Shown here: positions 7,169 to 13,884 of the stretch, piece by piece
Layout of the letters: each line of letters begins with the position of its first letter
Position numbering within the stretch: the stretch's first letter is position 1
Assembly: GCA_021203585.1 (NCBI GenBank)
Contig: JAJQAW010000119.1
Coordinates: 1-16,668 of the forward strand
Reading direction: 5' to 3'
Length of the DNA stretch: 16,668 nt
Source of the DNA: Rikenellaceae bacterium
Lineage (GTDB): Bacteria; Bacteroidota; Bacteroidia; Bacteroidales; Rikenellaceae
Notes under the pieces: generated by a model
The model's input: only the letters and a program-made list of their open reading frames with translations
Told to the model about the DNA's origin: nothing
Database searches by the model: none
Made by a program: the position numbers and the translations under genes

Positions 7169-7921
7169 TCAGAGGCAGGCAACGATTTCCCTGCGGAGAT
7201 TCTCAATCAGCCCGTCGCTGACATCCGTACTCAGCTGACGGGTATGAATGACGATCCGGTGATCACTCGCCTGATGGAGGTTATAAAATTGACGGGCTTT
7301 TCCCCGGATTTGCCGGTCCCACTGCACCCGGAAAGTCTCCTCGATATCGAATCCCATCTCTCTGGGATAAGGACCACAGGCTAAAATAACCACCGGAAAC
7401 TGCTGGAAAAACCGGCACTCCCGGAACATCACCTGCCGTCTGGCGACAGACTCTTTTCGCATCCACTTATCCTGGTGCGCACTCCAGGCCGAAGGTATTT
7501 GATTCATTTCGGTAATAAATATCCGATCATGAAAATTGATCGTCTCACTGGGTACCCCCTGGTGATACACCGCATCGCAGATCTTCTGGTACTTTACCCA
7601 GGTATCGCTCGTGCCTCCGTTCCGGTTACGGTCCGGTTTGTTCTTCTGCCCCGGATGAGGAAAAAGAACCGGAAAGGCCTGGGTCCGCTGTGCGGCGGTA
7701 AATCTCTCCGGGTAAATAACCGCTTCCCAGCCGTTGAGATTCTGGTGCAGCAGTTCGTACTCCCTACGTTTCAGCGTATCCGTATCGACCTGTTCTTTCG
7801 ATTCGACGGCGCATTCCTTTCCGATGATCAGTATTTTGGATTCGGGGTTTCCCGTACCCAAATACAATCCGTGCCTTTTGCAATAATCAAACGTTTCCAG
7901 AAAACAGCTCGCATTGTTCAT
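7169..7921 (-). CDS. Hypothetical protein, possibly a distant uracil-DNA-glycosylase-fold protein
   Basis: The product has 250 residues from ATG 7921-7919, and its frame ends at TGA 7169-7171. An in-frame ATG at 7975 would add 18 residues, but that stretch overlaps a good promoter for the divergent gene, and the inner ATG follows a typical A-rich ACTAAA, so I prefer 7921. The layout recalls the uracil-DNA glycosylase superfamily: a strand Lys-Ile-Leu-Ile-Ile-Gly-Lys-Glu near residue 30, a middle strand Ile-Phe-Ile-Thr-Glu-Met-Asn-Gln, a strand Val-Ile-Leu-Ala-Cys-Gly-Pro followed by a helix, and a late Val-Ile-His-Thr-Arg-Gln-Leu-Ser where glycosylases have His-Pro-Ser. The catalytic Asp/Asn and the HPS motif are not clearly present, so this is a fold-level guess only. 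It is soluble with no signal peptide and convergent with trxA. Confidence 0.65.
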   Translation of the reverse strand: MNNASCFLETFDYCKRHGLYLGTGNPESKILIIGKECAVESKEQVDTDTLKRREYELLHQNLNGWEAVIYPERFTAAQRTQAFPVLFPHPGQKNKPDRNRNGGTSDTWVKYQKICDAVYHQGVPSETINFHDRIFITEMNQIPSAWSAHQDKWMRKESVARRQVMFRECRFFQQFPVVILACGPYPREMGFDIEETFRVQWDRQIRGKARQFYNLHQASDHRIVIHTRQLSTDVSDGLIENLRREIVACL

Positions 7922-7936
7922 TTTAGTACCCGTTAA

Positions 7937-7968
7937 TTTCGATAAACTAAACCGTCGATTTACATTTG
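7937..7968 (+). promoter_or_regulatory. Putative promoter of the 7999-8948 gene
   Basis: TACATTTG (7961-7968) is an exact TAnnTTTG -7 box. TTTC at 7937-7940, 20 nt upstream, is one base from the -33 TTTG. The predicted transcription start near 7975 leaves a leader of about 24 nt before ATG 7999. Confidence 0.5.
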
Positions 7969-7998
7969 TCGGCATAAAGGAATAAAAAAAGAAGAGAG

Positions 7999-8948
7999 AT
8001 GAACAACAAACAGGTACAAAAATTTATGGAGCAAAGACATCCTGAGCTAACTACCTCTGCTTTAGATCCCCCCCCGAAAAATGGGTATCCCTGGATTTTG
8101 TAGACAACCGGATTGTAGTAACCATACCCGACTTGTCGGAAGTGATGCAGACACAAAAATTTCAGGAACTTCTGCAAACTTCCCCTGAAAAGATAGGTCT
8201 GGCGGATTCCAGGGAATTCGTACCGGGAGTATCACTCCGACTTCCCATTCAGACCAATGAAGCAATCTGGCGGTGCCTAATGCTATACGATTGGAACCAG
8301 GAAAAAGAGCGGGTCCGCCAGGACATATCTTCCACCGATGATCCGGAAATGAAGAAGTTCCTGAAGTTAGGATGGCCCTATTATTACCCGCTGAATCCGG
8401 ATTATATCGAAAATGATTACCTCACGGTACATAATGACAGATGGAGGGGAGAAATCGTCTGCCAATGGAGCAACCCGGCAACCGGTTCCTTCCGACAGAC
8501 GGGTCTGCTGGCAGTTCCCAAAAACAGAGTGTTGTGGAAACACTCTTTCGGCTGGTATTTTTACCGTCAGCTGAAAACCATCCCTACGTTTATTGTGAAT
8601 TATTCGGATTACCTGATCGGCAAATCCAGATACCAAACAATTCAGCAATTGGACGATGACCTGAACGAGGGATCTTGCGTGATCACGCGCACCCGGGAAC
8701 AAACCCAAAGATTGTGCAGTCAGTTAGGAATCACTGAGAACCAAGCCGTAATGATTAATGCGTTCGAAGACGATATAAAACCGGAATACCTGAACTATTC
8801 ATTCGGGTTGTTCCAATACTGCACCTCGGTTCTGTACTCTTTTACCGGTGACCCGACGGTCTGCGGCTGGAATCATTATACCGGCTTGGGAAAATTGAAC
8901 CGTCACCTGATTTTTCCCATACGGCACACGAACCCTATCGACGAGTAA
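7999..8948 (+). pseudogene. Unknown 316-residue protein frameshifted at a run of eight C
   Basis: ATG 7999 (preceded by AAGAGAG) opens a frame of 34 codons ending at TAG 8101. The frame carrying the rest is open from 8076 to the TAA at 8946-8948. The two meet at a run of eight C (8068-8075). With nine C, Leu-Asp-Pro-Pro-Pro runs straight into Glu-Lys-Trp-Val-Ser-Leu-Asp-Phe and a 316-residue protein results. It is soluble, rich in Trp, Tyr and charged residues, with no signal peptide or membrane segment. Notable parts are Trp-Pro-Tyr-Tyr-Tyr-Pro-Leu-Asn near residue 130 and a C-terminal Leu-Asn-Arg-His-Leu-Ile-Phe-Pro-Ile-Arg-His. I do not recognise the family. As sequenced, only a shortened product from an internal start (such as TTG 8133 or ATG 8145) could be made. 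The C run could be a phase switch, a fixed mutation or a miscounted homopolymer. Confidence 0.6.
8068..8075 (+). repeat. Homopolymeric C8 tract inside a coding region
   Basis: Eight consecutive C lie at codons 24-26 of the 7999-8948 gene. The length is one short of the nine needed to keep the frame. G or C runs of this length are typical slipped-strand sites. Confidence 0.9.
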
Positions 8949-9071
8949 ATGTTAGCCGTATCCCTGTAATCAGGCTGCCGGACGCGAGAATGCCTGTCAC
9001 TACGCGTCGGGACAAACCCCGGAATTACCTTGTTTTTTGAACAGAAAGACTAAAATTCATCAATTAATTCC
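8949..9071. other. Intergenic region before hisC
   Basis: There is no gene here. An imperfect stem CCGGACGCG (8978-8986) with CGCGTCGGG (9003-9011), 8 of 9 pairs and a 16-nt loop, has no T-run and is only a weak terminator candidate. The last 40 nt are A/T-rich, as expected upstream of a promoter. Confidence 0.4.
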
Positions 9072-9079
9072 TATTTTTG
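9072..9079 (+). promoter_or_regulatory. Putative -7 box of the his operon promoter
   Basis: TATTTTTG matches TAnnTTTG and lies 29 nt before hisC. No TTTG is found 19-21 nt upstream. No leader peptide with a His-codon run and no attenuator hairpin is visible between here and hisC. Confidence 0.45.
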
Positions 9080-9108
9080 TCCAATTCATTCCAAATCCGT
9101 AAAAAATC

Positions 9109-10137
9109 ATGGAGATCCGGAAACTGTTCCGCGAAAACATCCGCAACCTCGCCCCCTACTCGACCGCGCGCGACGAGTACGAAGGCCAGCTGGGTATCTA
9201 TCTCGATGCCAATGAGAACCCCTACGAAAACGGCTACAACCGTTATCCCGATCCCCATCAGAAAGTGCTGAAACAACGCATTTCGGAAATTAAGGGGGTA
9301 GAACCCAACCGGATATTTATCGGCAACGGCAGCGACGAGGCCATCGATTTGGTGTACCGGGTATTCTGCGAACCGAGAATCCATAATGTAATAGCCATCG
9401 CACCGAGTTACGGCATGTATGAAGTGGCCGCCCACACCAACGACGTGGAAGTACGTAAGGTGCGATTGAATGAAAATTACGAGCTCAGCGCACAGGATAT
9501 TTTAGAGACGGCAGACGAAAATACCCGTGCGGTGTTCCTTTGTTCGCCCAACAATCCGTCCGGAAATCTGCTCGACGGGGAAGAAGTAAAAAAAATCCTG
9601 GATCATTTTAACGGCATCACCGTGATTGACGAAGCCTATATCGACTTTGCCGGTACTCCGGGAATGCTCCTTTTATTGAAAGAGTACCCCCGCCTGCTGG
9701 TCATACAGACTCTCTCCAAAGCATGGGGCATGGCCGGACTGCGGTTAGGGCTGGCCTTTGCCGATCCGGAAATTATCACCATGATGTCACGGGTAAAATA
9801 CCCCTACAACATCAACGGGATCACCCAGAAGATCGTGCTGGATAATCTCCAAAACACAGAACAGGTTTGGAAAGAGGTTGCCGAAATCCGCCGGCAACGT
9901 GAAATACTACTGAAAGAACTCGCAAATCTTCCGCTGATCAAAAAAGTCTTTCCGAGTGATGCCAATTTTATTTTGGTTCGGGTGGAGGATCCGCGGGGAT
10001 TGTATACTATATTGATTAACGAAGGGGTAATTGTCCGTGACCGCTCACGCATTGAAGGATGCGAAGGGTGTTTACGGCTTACTGTCGGTACTCCGCAGGA
10101 GAACCGCAGGCTGATGGAGATTTTGCGGGCTCAGTAA
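9109..10137 (+). CDS. hisC: Histidinol-phosphate aminotransferase
   Basis: This is a PLP-dependent class I/II aminotransferase converting imidazole-acetol phosphate and glutamate to histidinol phosphate and 2-oxoglutarate. It has 342 residues, normal for the family. Visible signatures are Tyr-Leu-Asp-Ala-Asn-Glu-Asn-Pro (31-38), Gly-Asn-Gly-Ser-Asp-Glu (72-77), Ser-Pro-Asn-Asn-Pro-Ser-Gly (146-152), Asp174 in Ile-Asp-Glu-Ala-Tyr, and the Schiff-base lysine Lys204 in Thr-Leu-Ser-Lys-Ala-Trp-Gly-Met-Ala-Gly-Leu-Arg, with the phosphate-binding Arg in the same block. The start at 9109 gives the usual N-terminus. It opens the his cluster here; hisG and hisD, often directly upstream in Bacteroidota, are not present. 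TAA stop at 10135-10137. Confidence 0.96.
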   Translation: MEIRKLFRENIRNLAPYSTARDEYEGQLGIYLDANENPYENGYNRYPDPHQKVLKQRISEIKGVEPNRIFIGNGSDEAIDLVYRVFCEPRIHNVIAIAPSYGMYEVAAHTNDVEVRKVRLNENYELSAQDILETADENTRAVFLCSPNNPSGNLLDGEEVKKILDHFNGITVIDEAYIDFAGTPGMLLLLKEYPRLLVIQTLSKAWGMAGLRLGLAFADPEIITMMSRVKYPYNINGITQKIVLDNLQNTEQVWKEVAEIRRQREILLKELANLPLIKKVFPSDANFILVRVEDPRGLYTILINEGVIVRDRSRIEGCEGCLRLTVGTPQENRRLMEILRAQ

Positions 10138-10212
10138 TAATTTACCCCCCTGCGAGTGTTCGGATTTATTGGCCCGCGCGCGGCGATTTGCTCCCGTACC
10201 CTCCGGGTTACT

Positions 10213-10226
10213 ACAGCCTGGAACTG
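10213..10226 (+). repeat. Framework repeat start, copy 1
   Basis: ACAGCCTGGAACTG is identical to 13636-13649 after hisF. Here it is followed by CGACTTTT, the left half of a palindrome whose right half (AAAGTCGC) appears only after the module at 10235-10299. Confidence 0.75.
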
Positions 10227-10234
10227 CGACTTTT

Positions 10235-10299
10235 AAAACCGACGCCAAACCGAGCGCCATCAAGCTTGCTTGAATGGCCGAGGTGCGAAAGAGGAAGCC
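10235..10299 (+). repeat. Structured module, copy A
   Basis: This 65-nt unit aligns with 10346-10414. It starts with AAAACCGACG, has CAAACCGAGCG, then a hairpin, then GCCGAGGTGCGAA and GAGGAA. The hairpin is CCAT-CAAGC-TT-GCTTG-A-ATGG: a 4-bp outer stem, a bulged A and a 5-bp inner stem. It separates the two halves of a GCGACTTT...AAAGTCGC palindrome, as if inserted there. Confidence 0.85.
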
Positions 10300-10320
10300 A
10301 AGGGCAAAGTCGCCCAAATC

Positions 10321-10342
10321 GTCGCTTTTTGAAAAAAGCGAC
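10321..10342 (+). repeat. T-run/A-run palindrome upstream of hisB
   Basis: GTCGCTTTT pairs with AAAAGCGAC (9 bp) around a TGAA loop. It corresponds in position and style to the hairpin at 13677-13698 in the hisF-hisIE gap. It lacks a trailing T-run, so it is not a typical terminator. Confidence 0.8.
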
Positions 10343-10345
10343 ACC

Positions 10346-10414
10346 AAAACCGACGACAAACCGAGCGCGGAGTCGAGCTTGCTCGAACTCAGCCGAGGTG
10401 CGAAGGAGGAAACC
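10346..10414 (+). repeat. Structured module, copy B
   Basis: This 69-nt unit is homologous to 10235-10299. Its hairpin is GAGT-CGAGC-TT-GCTCG-A-ACTC. Three of four outer pairs and one inner pair differ from copy A, yet all remain paired and the bulged A and TT tip are kept. It appears to sit inside CCAAAA|AACTTTT, a string that is continuous at 13700-13711. Confidence 0.85.
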
Positions 10415-10462
10415 GTAGGTAAACTTTTGAGAGATTCTTCGAATCTCATGACTGCATTTGCT

Positions 10463-11587
10463 ATGAAGAAAGTGCTTTTTATAGATCGTGACGGAACCAT
10501 TATCATGGAACCGCCCCTCGACTACCAGGTGGATAGCCTGGAAAAACTCGAATTCTACCCCGGCGCCATCGGTGCCCTGTCCCGCATCGCCACCCTCGAC
10601 TATGAACTGGCCATGGTCTCCAACCAGGACGGCCTGGGCACGGATTCCTTCCCGGAAGACACCTTCTGGCCCGCGCACAACAAAATGCTGAAAACGCTGG
10701 AAGGCGAAAACGTTCGCTTTCAGGGCATGCACATCGACCCGTCGTTCGAAGAGGAAAATTCCCCGAACCGCAAACCCCGAACCGGCATGCTCACCGGATA
10801 TATGACCGGCGATTACGACCTGAAAAATTCTTACGTGATAGGTGACCGCATCACCGATATCATCCTGGCCAAAAACCTCGGTGCCAAAGGCATCCTGCTC
10901 CAATCGAAAGAAAAAGGCCGGAAAATGGCTAAAGAAGCTGGTGTAGAAGCACATACCGCGTTGACTACCACCGACTGGAACGAGATCTATACGTTCCTGC
11001 GCTGCGGTGACCGTACAGCTACCATCGCCCGAAAAACAAGGGAAACAGACATTAGCCTGACCCTCGACCTGGACGGACAGGGTAAAAACAATATCTCGAC
11101 GGGGCTAAACTTCTTCGACCACATGCTCGAACAGATCGTCCACCACGCCGGCGTTGCGATCGATCTGTCCGTAAGAGGCGATCTGCACGTGGATGAACAC
11201 CACACCATAGAGGATGTGGCCATCGTCTTCGGACAAGCGATCCATCAGGCGCTCGGAAGCAAACTGGGCATCGAACGCTACGGCTACGCCCTGCCGATGG
11301 ACGAATGCGACGCCACGGTGACGCTCGATTTCGGCGGACGCATCGATTTTCTCTGGAACGTAGAGTTCAAACGGGAAAAGATCGGTGACGTACCGACCGA
11401 AATGTTCCGCCATTTCTTCAAAAGCCTGTGCGAGGCGGCCCAGTGCAACCTCCATATCACGGCAACCGGAGAAAATGAACACCACAAAATAGAGGGCGTC
11501 TTCAAAGCCTTCGCCCGGGCCATGAAAATGGCCATCCACCGCAACGCCCTTCGCTTACAACTGCCCAGCAGTAAAGGAACCTTATGA
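10463..11587 (+). CDS. hisB: Bifunctional histidinol-phosphatase / imidazoleglycerol-phosphate dehydratase
   Basis: This two-domain enzyme catalyses steps 6 and 8 of histidine synthesis; 374 residues from ATG 10463. The N-terminal HAD phosphatase (about 1-165) has the nucleophile motif Asp8-Arg-Asp10-Gly-Thr and the later Gly-Asp-Arg motif near residue 127. The Cys-rich zinc loop of the E. coli enzyme is absent here, as I recall for other Bacteroidota HisB. The C-terminal dehydratase has the paired metal-binding motifs Asp-Glu-His-His-Thr-Ile-Glu-Asp (His246/247, Glu250) and Glu-His-His-Lys-Ile-Glu (His340/341, Glu344). ATG 10463 gives the family start Met-Lys-Lys-Val-Leu-Phe-Ile-Asp; ATG 10448 would add five residues. 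It is 325 nt after hisC, across a repeat-filled gap, and overlaps hisH by 4 nt (ATGA). Confidence 0.96.
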   Translation: MKKVLFIDRDGTIIMEPPLDYQVDSLEKLEFYPGAIGALSRIATLDYELAMVSNQDGLGTDSFPEDTFWPAHNKMLKTLEGENVRFQGMHIDPSFEEENSPNRKPRTGMLTGYMTGDYDLKNSYVIGDRITDIILAKNLGAKGILLQSKEKGRKMAKEAGVEAHTALTTTDWNEIYTFLRCGDRTATIARKTRETDISLTLDLDGQGKNNISTGLNFFDHMLEQIVHHAGVAIDLSVRGDLHVDEHHTIEDVAIVFGQAIHQALGSKLGIERYGYALPMDECDATVTLDFGGRIDFLWNVEFKREKIGDVPTEMFRHFFKSLCEAAQCNLHITATGENEHHKIEGVFKAFARAMKMAIHRNALRLQLPSSKGTL

Positions 11588-12165
11588 TAACGATAATCGA
11601 TTACGATACCGGCAACCTGCAATCCGTTATGAACGCGTTTGCCCGTCTGGGAGCCGAGTACCAGCTGACCGCCGACCCGGAAAAGATAAAAAACGCGGAA
11701 AAAGTGCTCCTGCCCGGTGTCGGAGCCGCCCGCCCGGCGATGGAAAAACTCCGCGCGGCAGGCTTGATCGACACGGTCAAAGCCCTGACACAGCCAGTAT
11801 TAGGAATATGCCTGGGCATGCAGATCATGTGTGCCTGGAGCGAAGAAGCGGACACGGAATGCCTCGGCATCTTCGACAATGCCGTCCGGCGTTTCGATCT
11901 TCCCGGACTGAAAGTACCGCACATGGGATGGAACGGCATATACGATCTTCGCACGCCTTTATACAAACGGCTCGATGAAAACAGTTATGTGTATTTCGTC
12001 CATTCATACGCGGTAGAAACCAATGAAAATACTATTGCTGCCTGCCATTACGGACAACCGTTCAGCGCGTCGGTAAATAAAGGCAACTTTTTCGGCGCCC
12101 AGTTCCATCCGGAAAAAAGCGGACCGATCGGCGAACAGATTTTAAAGAACTTTTTAGAACTATGA
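11584..12165 (+). CDS. hisH: Imidazole glycerol phosphate synthase, glutaminase subunit
   Basis: This is a class I glutamine amidotransferase that supplies ammonia through a channel to HisF. It has 193 residues, close to the family norm of about 195-205. The catalytic triad is Cys76 in Gly-Ile-Cys-Leu-Gly-Met-Gln, with His175 and Glu177 in Gln-Phe-His-Pro-Glu-Lys-Ser. The oxyanion-region Pro-Gly-Val-Gly-Ala is at 44-48 and the interface block Pro-His-Met-Gly-Trp-Asn is also present. ATG 11584 overlaps the hisB TGA by 4 nt and its own TGA overlaps the hisA ATG by 4 nt, so translation is probably coupled on both sides. Confidence 0.96.
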   Translation: MITIIDYDTGNLQSVMNAFARLGAEYQLTADPEKIKNAEKVLLPGVGAARPAMEKLRAAGLIDTVKALTQPVLGICLGMQIMCAWSEEADTECLGIFDNAVRRFDLPGLKVPHMGWNGIYDLRTPLYKRLDENSYVYFVHSYAVETNENTIAACHYGQPFSASVNKGNFFGAQFHPEKSGPIGEQILKNFLEL

Positions 12166-12896
12166 TAACGATCATCCCGGCCATAGACATGATCGGCGGC
12201 GAATGTGTCCGCCTGACCCAGGGCGATTACGACCGGCAGACGACCTATTTCAAAAACCCGTTGGAAGTAGCCAAACGGTACGAAGACATCGGCGTACAGC
12301 GTCTCCACCTGGTGGACCTGGACGGAGCGAAGGAATCACACCCCGCCGCGGTAAACCTCCGGGTGTTGGAACGCGTGGCCGCAAAAACAGCGCTGGACAT
12401 CCAGTACGGCGGTGGTATTAAATCGGAGCAGGCCCTGAAGGAGGTCTGCAATGCCGGTGCCACCCGGGCAATCTGCGGAAGCAACGCCGTAAAGGAACCC
12501 GAAGCGTTCTCCGGCTGGCTCAGGCAGTTTGGCCCGGAACGTGTAATTCTCGGTGCGGATATCAGGGAGGAAAAAATTGCCATACACGGCTGGCTGGAAT
12601 GCTCGGAGATGAGTGTGGACGATCTGATCGACCGTTTCCTGCCGGACGGACTGAGCCAGACCATTTGTACCGACATCTCCAAAGACGGCATGCTCGGCGG
12701 TCCGAATTTCGGACTGTATACCCGCCTGCAACAAAAATACGACACGGTAAACGTCACGGTGAGCGGTGGAATTTCGTGCATCGAAGACCTTTATCAATTA
12801 AACGAACTCGGATTACGCAGCGTCGTGATAGGCAAAGCCATCTACGAAGGCCGGATCACGATGGAAGACCTGAAAAAATGCTTGCAAAACGGATAA
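12162..12896 (+). CDS. hisA: ProFAR isomerase (HisA)
   Basis: This (beta/alpha)8-barrel enzyme performs the Amadori isomerisation of ProFAR to PRFAR, the substrate of HisF. It has 244 residues, of typical length. The first strand carries the catalytic base Asp9 in Pro-Ala-Ile-Asp, and the likely catalytic acid is Asp133 in Gly-Ala-Asp-Ile. Phosphate-binding loops are Gly-Gly-Gly-Ile (83-86) and Ser-Gly-Gly-Ile late in the chain; Thr170-Asp171-Ile-Ser-Lys-Asp-Gly is the family hallmark. The start overlaps hisH by 4 nt. hisF begins 19 nt before its TAA, so the two barrel enzymes are tightly coupled. Confidence 0.96.
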   Translation: MITIIPAIDMIGGECVRLTQGDYDRQTTYFKNPLEVAKRYEDIGVQRLHLVDLDGAKESHPAAVNLRVLERVAAKTALDIQYGGGIKSEQALKEVCNAGATRAICGSNAVKEPEAFSGWLRQFGPERVILGADIREEKIAIHGWLECSEMSVDDLIDRFLPDGLSQTICTDISKDGMLGGPNFGLYTRLQQKYDTVNVTVSGGISCIEDLYQLNELGLRSVVIGKAIYEGRITMEDLKKCLQNG

Positions 12897-13636
12897 TACC
12901 CTGCCTCGATATCAAAGACGGCCAGACGGTAAAAGGAATCAATTTCCTCGAACTGCGCAACGTAGGCGACCCCGTGGAACTTGGAAAAAGATACGCCGAA
13001 GAAGGAGCCGACGAGTTGGTATACCTCGACATCAGTGCCACCATAGAAGGCCGCAAAACCTTCGCCGACCTGGTCAAACGGATCGCAGAAAATATAAACA
13101 TCCCCTTCACCGTCGGCGGTGGAATCAGTTCCATCGACGATGCCGGTCCTTTACTCCGTGCCGGTGCCGATAAGATAACGGTCAACAGCGCGGCCGTAAG
13201 ATACCCGCAGCTGATCAGCGAACTGGCGGAAAAATACGGTTCGCAATTTGTAGTGGTAGCCATCGACGCCAAGCAAATGGACGGACAATGGACCGTAACC
13301 ACCCACGGCGGTAAACAACCGACGGATAAAGAATTATTCAGTTGGGCCAAAGAAGCACAAGAGCGCGGAGCAGGCGAAATATTATTCACGTCGATGGATC
13401 ACGACGGAACCAAAAACGGATATCCGATAGAAACATTTGCCCACCTGTCACAAATGCTTTCCATCCCCATCGTAGCCTCCGGCGGAGCCGGAAACGCCGC
13501 ACACATGGTAGAAGTATTGTCAAAAGGAAAAGCCGACGCGGCCCTGGCCGCCAGCATTTTCCACTACGGAGAAATCCGAATCGGCGACCTCAAACAACAA
13601 CTCCACGAACAGGGAGTACCCGTTCGCCTAAAATAA
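12878..13636 (+). CDS. hisF: Imidazole glycerol phosphate synthase, cyclase subunit
   Basis: This barrel subunit uses ammonia from HisH to convert PRFAR into imidazole glycerol phosphate and AICAR, linking histidine and purine synthesis. It has 252 residues, as expected. Catalytic residues are Asp11 in Ile-Pro-Cys-Leu-Asp and Asp130 in Val-Val-Ala-Ile-Asp-Ala-Lys. Phosphate-binding Gly-Gly-Gly-Ile lies at 80-83 and Ala-Ser-Gly-Gly-Ala-Gly later. The start ATG 12878 lies inside the end of hisA (19-nt overlap); longer upstream frames would run through hisA and are rejected. The TAA stop at 13634-13636 provides the first base of the framework repeat that follows. Confidence 0.96.
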   Translation: MLAKRIIPCLDIKDGQTVKGINFLELRNVGDPVELGKRYAEEGADELVYLDISATIEGRKTFADLVKRIAENINIPFTVGGGISSIDDAGPLLRAGADKITVNSAAVRYPQLISELAEKYGSQFVVVAIDAKQMDGQWTVTTHGGKQPTDKELFSWAKEAQERGAGEILFTSMDHDGTKNGYPIETFAHLSQMLSIPIVASGGAGNAAHMVEVLSKGKADAALAASIFHYGEIRIGDLKQQLHEQGVPVRLK

Positions 13637-13716
13637 CAGCCTGGAACTGGCACTTTTTAAAAAAGTGCCCAAAATCGCGCCTTTTTGAAAAAAGGCGCCC
13701 CAAAAACTTTTAAATA
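13636..13716 (+). repeat. Framework repeat, copy 2, with two palindromes
   Basis: ACAGCCTGGAACTG is identical to 10213-10226. It is followed by GGCACTTTT/AAAAGTGCC (13649-13669, 9 bp), then CCAAAATCG, then GCGCCTTTT/AAAAGGCGC (13677-13698, 9 bp, TGAA loop), then CCAAAAACTTTTAAATAG. The hisC-hisB gap has the same order with the modules added. Confidence 0.8.
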
Positions 13717-13884
13717 GTCGGTGATCTCGCCGGCCCACAGGCGTTGCCTGTGGGTTTTAAAATGATAAAATTTCCTTATGAGAGCAAGCTCTCAACACAA
13801 ATTTTATCATTTAAAATCGCACTGCGTGCGACTACCGCCGAGATGTCGATAAACGTGCTGGGAATAATTTTAATGTGCAAACTT
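13637..13884. other. Structured hisF-hisIE intergenic region
   Basis: This 248-nt gap consists almost wholly of palindromes: framework start (13636-13649), two T-run/A-run hairpins (13649-13669 and 13677-13698), and a three-armed cloverleaf (13724-13844). A frame in phase with hisIE is open from about 13744 but passes through the hairpins, so I treat it as non-coding. Near 13865 TAATTTTA is one base from a -7 box but too close to the start to be convincing. Confidence 0.75.
13724..13844 (+). repeat. Cloverleaf-like element with three arms and a closing stem
   Basis: The closing stem ATCTCGCCGG (13724-13733) pairs with CCGCCGAGAT (13835-13844), 9 of 10 pairs with one C-C mismatch. Arm 1 is 13734-13754, 9 perfect bp with a GTT loop. 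Arm 2 has a 14-bp A/T-rich stem (13760-13773 with 13799-13812) carrying an inner 7-bp hairpin TGAGAGC-AA-GCTCTCA (13779-13794). Arm 3 is 13817-13831, TCGCAC-TGC-GTGCGA. Arms and closing stem are almost contiguous, so a four-way junction can form in RNA or extruded DNA. No tRNA features are present. Confidence 0.8.

Larger units (their letters stand above)
10138..10462. other. Structured hisC-hisB intergenic region with nested repeats
   Basis: This 325-nt gap holds a chain of hairpins and repeats: GTACCC/GGGTTAC with a bulged T (10196-10211); a framework start shared with the hisF-hisIE gap (10213-10226); two copies of a structured module (10235-10299 and 10346-10414); a T-run/A-run hairpin (10321-10342); and a 7-bp hairpin with a TTC loop (10431-10447). 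A frame in phase with hisB is open from about 10274, but its Lys/Arg/Ser-rich translation comes from the repeats and resembles no HisB N-terminus, so I treat it as non-coding. Confidence 0.75.

Noticed and set aside
8978..9011. Terminator after the 7999-8948 gene
   Set aside because: The stem has a G-G mismatch, a 16-nt loop and no T-run.
9080..9108. His-codon leader peptide or attenuator before hisC
   Set aside because: The stretch after the -7 box is only 29 nt and contains no ORF, His run or alternative hairpins.
10235..10414. CRISPR array
   Set aside because: There are only two imperfect copies, they are internally palindromic and longer than CRISPR repeats, and they are separated by a hairpin rather than a unique spacer. 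No cas genes are nearby.
10274..10462. N-terminal extension of HisB by up to 63 residues
   Set aside because: The frame is open and in phase, but it consists of the repeat modules and a T-run hairpin, is Lys/Arg/Ser-rich, and lies before the canonical Met-Lys-Lys-Val-Leu-Phe-Ile-Asp start. No HisB known to me has such an extension.
12599..12877. Upstream extension of HisF
   Set aside because: It lies entirely inside hisA in another frame; the HisF family starts at Met-Leu-Ala-Lys-Arg-Ile-Ile-Pro (12878).
13677..13698. Rho-independent terminator after hisF
   Set aside because: The stem is good but is followed by CCAAAAACTTTT rather than a T-run, and hisIE of the same pathway follows; the same palindrome type occurs between hisC and hisB.
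13724..13844. tRNA or tmRNA gene
   Set aside because: It is cloverleaf-like in shape, but there is no T-loop sequence, no 7-bp acceptor, no CCA end and no anticodon-type arm; arm 2 is far too long.
13865..13872. Separate hisIE promoter at TAATTTTA
   Set aside because: It is one base off the -7 consensus, has no -33 partner and would start transcription only a few bases before the start codon.
13744..13884. N-terminal extension of HisIE by 47 residues
   Set aside because: The frame runs through the cloverleaf arms and needs a TTG start; the family N-terminus begins at ATG 13885.
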